From contig CM061223.1 of the NCBI GenBank assembly GCA_030844895.1, positions 6,992,676-7,056,675 on the forward strand: 64,000 nt of DNA. Direction: 5' to 3'. Numbering within the stretch: the first letter of the stretch is position 1; every line of letters starts with the position of its first letter. Positions 58,001 through 64,000 of the stretch are shown here, in pieces. Source of the DNA: Ambrosia x helenae (taxonomy: Eukaryota; Streptophyta; Magnoliopsida; Asterales; Asteraceae). The translations under genes were made by a program, and so were the position numbers. Under the pieces are notes generated by a model, which worked only from the letters and a program-made list of their open reading frames with translations, ran no database searches and was not told the origin of the DNA.

Positions 58001-61000
58001 TACATGTTACTAAGTTATCTTTCATCTTATGTTCAGGATAATTACTTTGAGGAAGCTTTTAAAATGAGAAATGTTTTGGAGGAATTTTATAAAGATCATC
58101 GTGGCGAACGTAGACCAACTATACTCGGATTGAGAGAACATATTTTTACTGGAAGGTTGGCGTGTGTGTGTGTGTGTGCATTATCAAGACAAATGAGAAC
58201 GGTTTGAATCCCTAAATTTTAACTTTGATTCACAATTCTATAGGTGAAAATTCTTTAAAATGTTGTCTTGATTACTTATATACAAACTGAAAGTTACAAA
58301 TTGTAACTTCGATTCACAATTTTGTGAATATGCTAAAAATGTGGAACTGTGGATCAAAGTTACAAATATAGTGAAACATTCCGTTCTCATAGCTTCTCAT
58401 GGTAAAAAGGCTTCTTACCAGATCCGGGTCACGCACATATACATATGTATGTACATTTATGTTTGTACTATCTATTTGTTAATTTACAGTGTCTCATCGC
58501 TCGCATGGTTCATGTCCAATCAAGAGACAAGTTTTGTGACAATTGGTCAACGGATTTTGGCTGACCCTCTGAGGTATAATCATTGATTGCCTTGTTCATA
58601 AATGTATATATGTGATTCTCTGTATATGATACATTTTTTTTGTACATTTGATTTTCACAGGGTGCGGTTTCATTATGGTCACCCTGATATATTTGACAGA
58701 ATCTTCCACATAACAAGAGGTGGTGTAAGTAAAGCTTCAAAGGTTATCAACTTAAGCGAGGACATATTTTCAGGTGAAACCTTGTTAATCAGTAACTGAG
58801 GTATTAATGATTTTTTTTTCTGCATAGTTATTTTAATAAGTTTCTTTTAGGTTATAATTCAACTCTGCGTGGGGGATATGTGACACATCATGAATATATT
58901 CAAGTTGGAAAAGGTCGCGATGTTGGTATGAATCAAATATCTTTATTTGAAGCCAAAGTTGCAAACGGAAATGGGGAACAGACACTTAGTCGGGATGTTT
59001 ACCGATTGGGTCGGCGGTTTGACTTCTATAGAATGTTGTCATTCTATTTCACCACAGTTGGTTTCTACTTCAGTAGCATGGTATAGTGAATAAATTAAGT
59101 GTTTTTTTAGGACAGTACTATATAAGGAGGCCATTGAAGTTTGAAAACAGTTTCAAATAGGCCACTGAACTAAAACAAAGGTCAAACCAGGCAACCCAAT
59201 TTTCAAATTGGTATTGTCTATGCAAAATCCTTTGTAAAACTACCATTTTACCCTTCAATTTAACTCAAAGTAGCTCTTAAATCCAAAGTAATACGTACAA
59301 AGTCCAGGGGCGTCTTTGCAAAGTTTAAAAAACTCAACTGACCTCTAATGTGGAATTATAAATATAAAATAATGCAGTTAAAACCAAGTCTAAACAACCC
59401 TTCCCACGTTTCGTTTTTTCGTTGTTCATTAAGCTTGCTCAATGTTTTAACCTCCAAAGTTTATTTTTTAATGTTTTGACCACTAACCGATTCCCAATCA
59501 GGATAATTTTAGTCATTATAACTGGATTAAATAATATGAAAGTTTCATACAAAATCCAAGGTATTTTTACAAAAACTCAAGTCAACTCTCATCTTGGATT
59601 GCAAATTAAAATAACACATGTAAACCAAGTCTAGACTACCTCTCCCGCTGTTTCTTAATGTTTTACACAAAATGTTCTTAATGTTTTAATCAAGTTCCCT
59701 TTTTGTTTTGACCACCAAAGTCCAAACATTCCACAGTCACAGTTATTTTATCATTTTAACAGATCAGTTGAAAACTGGGTTGCTTCAGTTACCTTTTTCT
59801 AACCCATTGATCTATTTGAAACTGTCATTGCATACAATTCCTACTTATAATTACTTCTAGATTTTATAGTTTGTTACAGAAAATTGATCATTGCATTTTC
59901 TGATTCTTGCGTTCCAGATTACTGTACTTGTGGTGTACGCATTCTTGTACGGACGAACATATATGGTTTTAAGTGGGCTCGAAAGGAAAATCATGGAGAA
60001 TGCAACTGTTGATGGCAACCGAGCTTTAGAACAAGCTTTAGCCTCACAATCCGTTTTTCAGCTGGGGCTAATTTTGATACTTCCAATGGCAATGGAAGTG
60101 GGTTTAGAGAGTGGATTTAGGCGGGCCCTGGGTGATTTTATAATAATGCAACTTCAGTTAGCCTTCGTATTTTTCACTTTCCAACTTGGAACCAAAGTGC
60201 ATTATTATGGAAAAACGATTTTACATGGGGGTTCAAAATACAGAGCTACGGGTCGCGGATTTGTTATTTTCCATGCCAAATTTACAGATAATTACAGATT
60301 ATATTCAAGAAGTCATTTTGTGAAGGGGATTGAGTTGGGTATGTTATTGGTTATATATCAAGTTTATGGGGAATCATACCGGAGTTCTGAATTATATCTA
60401 TTTATTACTTTTTCCATATGGTCTTTGGTTTCATCATGGTTGTTTGCTCCTTTTATTTTTAATCCTTCTGGATTTGATTGGCAAAAAACGGTTGAAGATT
60501 GGACTGACTGGAAACGATGGATGGGTAATCGTGGAGGGATTGGAATCGCACAGGATAAAAGTTGGGAATCATGGTGGGATTATGAACAAGAGCATTTAAA
60601 ACATACAAATATAAGAGGGAGAATTATGGAAATTATACTCGCTTTACGGTTTTTCATTTATCAGTATGGACTTGTGTATCACCTTAATATAGCTCGTGGC
60701 AGCAGAAGCATACTGGTATTTTGAAATTTTTCTGTATTCCCATTATGCCCTTTTGTTTATTAAATATCTTTGTGAAATGTGCTCATAATTTTACATTGAA
60801 ATTTTCTGTTTGTAGGTTTATGGACTTTCTTGGTTGGTTATGATAACTGCTCTTCTTGGCCTGAAGGTATGTATAATGGTAGTATGTATTTAGTTTAAAG
60901 GTGGCAAATGGGCGGATCAGGAAATGGGTCACATGTCAAATAAGTAGTTTCTGTTATCAGTCATGACAGGTCAGCCAACCTGAAACTCTGTCCAATAAAT

Positions 61001-62192
61001 AAATAACTTTTCTGTAAGTAGTTTGTGTGTTGAACATGATTACAAAACTACATTATTCCAACTTAACAATTTAAGGGTTTGTACGCAACGTCTGACCCAT
61101 TTCCTTTTTAACTTTATAATTAATATTGTCCGTTTGACATTGACCCGTTCATAAATAAATGGTTTCATACGCATATTTCCTGACTTGTAATTTTGCTGGT
61201 GATAATCTTTTTTTGTTCCGTGTATTTTACTAGATGGTCTCAATGGGCAGACGAAGATTTGGGACTGATTTTCAACTCATGTTTAGGATCTTAAAGGCTC
61301 TTCTGTTCCTAGGATTCTTATCAACTGTGACTGTCTTATTTGTTGTATGTGGGCTCACTTTCAGTGACATATTTGCTGCTTTACTTGCCTTCTTGCCAAC
61401 AGGCTGGGCCTTTCTCCTGGTAAGTTTCAAGCTCCCTTGTTTTAAAAGGTGGCAACTTTGACCTATCTAACATACAAACGGGTCGACTTAGGATATATTT
61501 TATCTCTAACTGCTCAAAGTCTCAAACTCATAAATAAATAAAAAACGTAAGATCTCTAACGATCTCTAACGTTGACCCAACTAGCATTTTTAATACGTAA
61601 GATCTTAAATCTGCTTTTTCAAACAATTAGATTATTTTTTAGTATTCATTAAGCTTTTAGTTATAAAGTGCTTATGCTCTTATTGGCATTATGATAGTTT
61701 GGGTGGTATATGTATGTAATATCTGACTATATATATAGAACTATATAATCCTATTATGTGGACAATCAATATAACCTTTTTAGTATTCAACATGGACATG
61801 GCTTGATCCGAACCAACTTGCATGTTTTAACTTTGTATTGACCTGTAATTCAAGGGTCTAGTTTGCCACATCTACTTAACCAATACTAACCAATATATAT
61901 TAACAATATCTGTGTTTGTTAATGTTGGTTCATGGTGGCTGTGAAGATTGGTCAAGCATGCAAACCATGTGTGAAAGCTATAGGACTATGGGACTCAATA
62001 ATGGAGATGGGGCGCGCATACGAGTGTGTGCTGGGGCTGATAGTATTTATGCCAATTGTTATATTGTCATGGTTCCCATTTGTATCCGAGTTCCAGACAA
62101 GGCTTTTGTTTAATCAAGCATTCAGCAGAGGCTTGCAGATTTCAATGATCCTTGCAGGGAAGAAAGACACGACGACGTCTGCTGGAACATAA
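44782..62192 (+). CDS. CALS7: Callose synthase, CALS7/GSL7-like, 42 exons, intact
   Basis: This plasma-membrane 1,3-beta-glucan synthase uses UDP-glucose; in Arabidopsis CALS7 makes sieve-plate callose in phloem. The exons join in frame to 1917 codons plus stop (Arabidopsis about 1958). CALS7-like words: DSELVPSLLAPVAPILRVAN, LAKSDPREIQ. Glucan-synthase core: VSCQMYGAQKK, HAIIFTRGEALQTIDMNQDN. TM clusters: exons 13-20 and 38-42. Exons: 44782-44989, 46468-46568, 46756-46868, 46982-47069, 47493-47600, 47690-47812, 47915-48004, 48106-48197, 48278-48404, 48870-49004, 49095-49171, 49871-49991, 50127-50249, 50319-50436, 51253-51584, 51952-52004, 52408-52468, 52669-52750, 52833-52882, 52959-53045, 53154-53258, 53790-53887, 53985-54066, 54157-54320, 54406-54529, 54626-54729, 55215-55317, 56010-56161, 56283-56392, 56482-56601, 56679-56747, 57159-57330, 57412-57523, 57604-57726, 58037-58155, 58490-58573, 58661-58773, 58851-59080, 59918-60715, 60816-60866, 61234-61419, 61947-62192. 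All introns GT-AG by eye; the exon 12 end and exon 7 start are least certain. Confidence 0.95.
45059..45491. mobile_element. hAT-like MITE in callose synthase intron 1, 433 bp
   Basis: The ends are AGCGAACGAGCC and the inverse of CTAGGGGCGCAAACGAGC. A perfect 8-bp duplication TTTTATGT flanks it (45051-45058 and 45492-45499). The interior is full of CGAGCTCGAGC/AGCTCG words. The left end lacks the GGGGC part of the TIR. Confidence 0.78.
49451..49759. mobile_element. Mutator-type foldback MITE, copy B, in callose synthase intron 11
   Basis: 309 bp, the same length as copy A (24259-24567), and differing at only two or three bases that I can see. The flanking 9-mers TACCGTTTG (49442-49450) and TACCGTTTT (49760-49768) match at 8 of 9, an aged Mutator-size TSD. 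Almost the whole element folds into one hairpin. Confidence 0.9.
52063..52343. mobile_element. Palindrome-rich MITE in callose synthase intron 16
   Basis: The ends pair: GGGGCAGGATCAAATACAAA on the left against the inverse of GGGGGCGGTTATTCTACAAA on the right, then a shared ACGTGCGAAGGATGCGAAGG. The interior repeats TGATAATTACGTAATG in both orientations several times. (TA)n sequence flanks both sides, so the TSD is unclear. Confidence 0.7.
53371..53676. mobile_element. hAT-like intronic MITE (TAGAGGTGGCAA family), clearest copy
   Basis: It starts TAGAGGTGGCAAAATG and ends CACACCTCTA. The interior contains GGTTGTATACATTAA and TTTGACCCGTTTGACCC-type strings. The flanks GTCGTAGC/GTTGGAGG match at 5 of 8. 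It lies in callose synthase intron 21. Relatives sit in introns at about 47095-47460, 50690-51215, 51640-51870, 54780-54900, 55556-55740, 56762-57120, 57730-58003, 60897-61170 and 61447-61880. Confidence 0.65.
59081..59917 (+). other. Long intron 38 of callose synthase without clear elements
   Basis: A repeated theme (AAACCAAGTCTARACNACC, TTAATGTTTTRACCACC) occurs two to three times, about 230-240 bp apart, between 59350 and 59730, suggesting an old internal tandem duplication. No element ends were found. Confidence 0.45.
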
Positions 62193-62728
62193 TTTTGGTT
62201 TACTTGTAAATTGTAATTATTAGAATATACTTTTATACAATAACAGCTTTCGTTCGGTTTAACATCTTAAGTGTTTCTTATAAATGCATTTACTTTTACT
62301 TTGTGTTCTTCGGCTACTTATTGTAGCGGTGCTCACGTATGGTCCAGTCGATTTTGATGAAAACTGAATTGCTAACTATGGTTTCAGGGAGCAGCCAACA
62401 AACCGGCCGGGTTGGGTGGGCCGAGACTGGGTTCCTTTTAGCAGCTTGATGGTTTCAACCAAGGGAAACCCAAAGTCACCTTCAAATTATACAAGAAAGC
62501 ATTAAAATAATAAAATACCATTAACAACATGATCCCTCATGGTTTGAGAATCAAGGCTTAACCATACCTACATAGATGTATAAGCAAACAATTCATCCTT
62601 GTCTTATTAAAATATAATTAAATATGATGATAAAACTAATCTCAAAAAAACTTCAACAAATATATTTCTACTAAAGATCAACCACAAAATAGAACCCTAG
62701 CTACTGTTTGTACAATTTTCCATCTTAA
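62193..62728. other. Spacer between convergent genes
   Basis: The 3' UTR of the callose synthase gene is expected in the first few hundred bases, and the 3' UTR of the MYB-related gene near the right end. No other feature is visible. Confidence 0.5.
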
Positions 62729-63116
62729 TTACCTACGGCGAGATGCCCTCGGGTCCATGTTTGAGGGTGCACCGGGGACCACAGGGGTTCCTACACCATA
62801 CGGTACAAGATTAACAGGTGTTCCAACTACTGGCTGGCCGATAGCGGTTCCGCCATACATGTTGGCAGTTGGTGGTTTGCTCGACTTACCAGGAGAACTG
62901 TTTGTTGGCGGTTGGGGAACCGCCACGTCAGCATTGTTGACACTGGTGATGTCATGGATGCTTGACCGCCGTCTATCTTTGTTCATGGAGTTTAAACGAA
63001 TGAAGTATTTTTGTGCGTGGCTTGCGACTTGAGTTGGGGTGCGGGTCACCACAAAGTTTCGGGATATACTTCGCCAGTCGCCTTTTCCATACTTCTCCAA
63101 ACCAAGAAGAAATAAT
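62729..63116 (-). CDS. MYB-related transcription factor, SHAQKYF type, last exon only
   Basis: The minus-strand exon starts at 63116 after TTTTTGCAG and ends with TAA at 62729-62731. It encodes LFLLGLEKYGKGDWRSISRN, then VVTRTPTQVASHAQKYFIRL, the DNA-binding MYB repeat with the SHAQKYF signature (DIVARICATA/R-R type, binds TATCC-like I-box sites). RRRSSIHDIT, typical of the group, follows, then a Pro/Gly/Val-rich tail ending DPRASRRR. The upstream exon, which should carry the first repeat and PWTEEEH, is not within the window, so the intron exceeds about 880 bp. No damage is seen in this exon. Confidence 0.9.
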
Positions 63117-63914
63117 CTGCAAAAATTGTCATAACAAAAACTACTAAATATCAGGAAATTAACCAAAAGAGCCATAAGTTTCTGACCTTTGATTGTCCTA
63201 ACTTCCAAATTACCAAATTAATATTGGAAGCATTTTACAAGAGTAGGATCTATTGCAATCACTTTAAGGTGTCATTTCTAACTTATGAACGCGTCAATTC
63301 GGGCTATGCTTCATCTCTAACGGGTCAAAAGGCACCCAGAGTGTATTTTGAAAGAACAAAACCACCTAATAATTTTACTCAAATAGTCAAAACATTAACA
63401 ATTTTTTTTAATAGATACCAACTCTTACTAAACTTTAGGCCATAAAATCTTTCGGATCAACCCACCACACACCTGCCGATTTCATTACATCGAAGTGTTG
63501 ACTCTTGTACCTTTTCAGCTTTTGAGAAGAAAGAACTCAGACGCTATTATTTACGTATGAAGTAATCACTAGCAAAGCTTAATGATTAAGCTACTCAAAG
63601 ATGAATGCAATACTCATGTTTCCAATTACAAAGACACGGTATTCATGAGACACACAAATTGGTAAATATGTTGTATAGCATAGTTAATTAGTTTTCGGTT
63701 AAAACATTACAAACCTGCTCAACAATTCCAGTGATTTTATTTTTAAGTGTAACTATACAAATGGTAAACTAATGGTCCAAGTTAGAATAGAGCCAACATT
63801 ATATCATTAAAAGTGAGCATGAGCGAGAACAACGTGTTATTTCTATAAGCGATTTAATTGACGAAAAATTTAGAATCTCCCTAAGATCAACCAAGTCACA
63901 AAAATAGATAAAAT
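63117..63914 (-). other. Intron of the MYB-related gene
   Basis: No exon-like frame with MYB features is found. A short piece of the GGTCAA/GACCCGTT-type MITE family may lie near 63285-63470. The rest is AT-rich. Confidence 0.45.
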
Positions 63915-64000
63915 CATGGTTTAAAAAAACGGATGAGCCGTACGCCTCGAGGTGCGCCTCGAGGCGAAACTCTAAGAAAACGAGTCTGAGGCGCGCCTCA
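63915..64000. mobile_element. hAT-like GAGGCG element, truncated by window end
   Basis: It starts CATGGTTTAAAAAAACGG, as at 17964, and continues GTACGCCTCGAGG and AACTCTAAGAAAACGAGTCT, matching the other copy closely. The right end is outside the window. Confidence 0.85.

Overview
The window is nuclear DNA of a flowering plant. It has multi-exon genes with GT-AG introns, and plant-type mobile DNA: Ty1/copia, Ty3/gypsy chromovirus, CACTA, Mutator, hAT and Helitron elements. The repeat style and gene structures fit a eudicot, and the Asteraceae is my best guess, but nothing seen here fixes the species.

Layout. Positions 1-13548 are a nest of mobile elements. A decayed copia element (about 1080-2885, resuming at 12308) is split by a CACTA element (2886-12307, TSD TTA). 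That CACTA carries a Mutator-like element (4664-7187, perfect 9-bp TSD) and a second CACTA (8745-12086). The second CACTA is itself split by a small Helitron (9000-10584). Positions 13549-23130 are a genic island: a DUF1639-type gene (+), a VQ-motif gene (+) and a WDR26-like LisH/CTLH/WD40 gene (-), with small hAT and SINE-like insertions in the introns. Positions 23131-43960 are a second nest. A minus-strand copia is split by a 17.4-kb Helitron (26154-43512). That Helitron holds a nearly complete gypsy chromovirus (26536-38623, TSD GTTTC), two solo LTRs, and captured pieces of a 26S proteasome RPN10 gene and a CTP synthase gene. Positions 44782-62192 are a complete 42-exon callose synthase gene of the CALS7/GSL7 type (+, 1917 codons plus stop). 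The last exon of a SHAQKYF-type MYB-related gene (-) follows it tail to tail.

Themes. (1) TSDs, TIRs and empty-site reconstructions let the order of insertion be read base by base. (2) Several reading frames (VQ gene, WDR26-like gene, MULE protein, gypsy gag and gag-pol) are broken by what looks like one missing base in a G or C run. The LTR copies also differ mostly by run-length indels. Residual long-read assembly error is a strong alternative to real pseudogene formation. (3) The most unusual items are the gene-capturing Helitron, the gypsy element with an extra partial LTR and a duplicated polypurine-tract junction, a spliceosomal intron in gag, and a Mutator element carrying a GRF zinc-finger/transmembrane ORF.

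The single-copy genes look functionally independent (callose synthesis, ubiquitin-ligase scaffold, WRKY-partner type VQ protein, MYB transcription factor); no operon-like link is expected in a plant.
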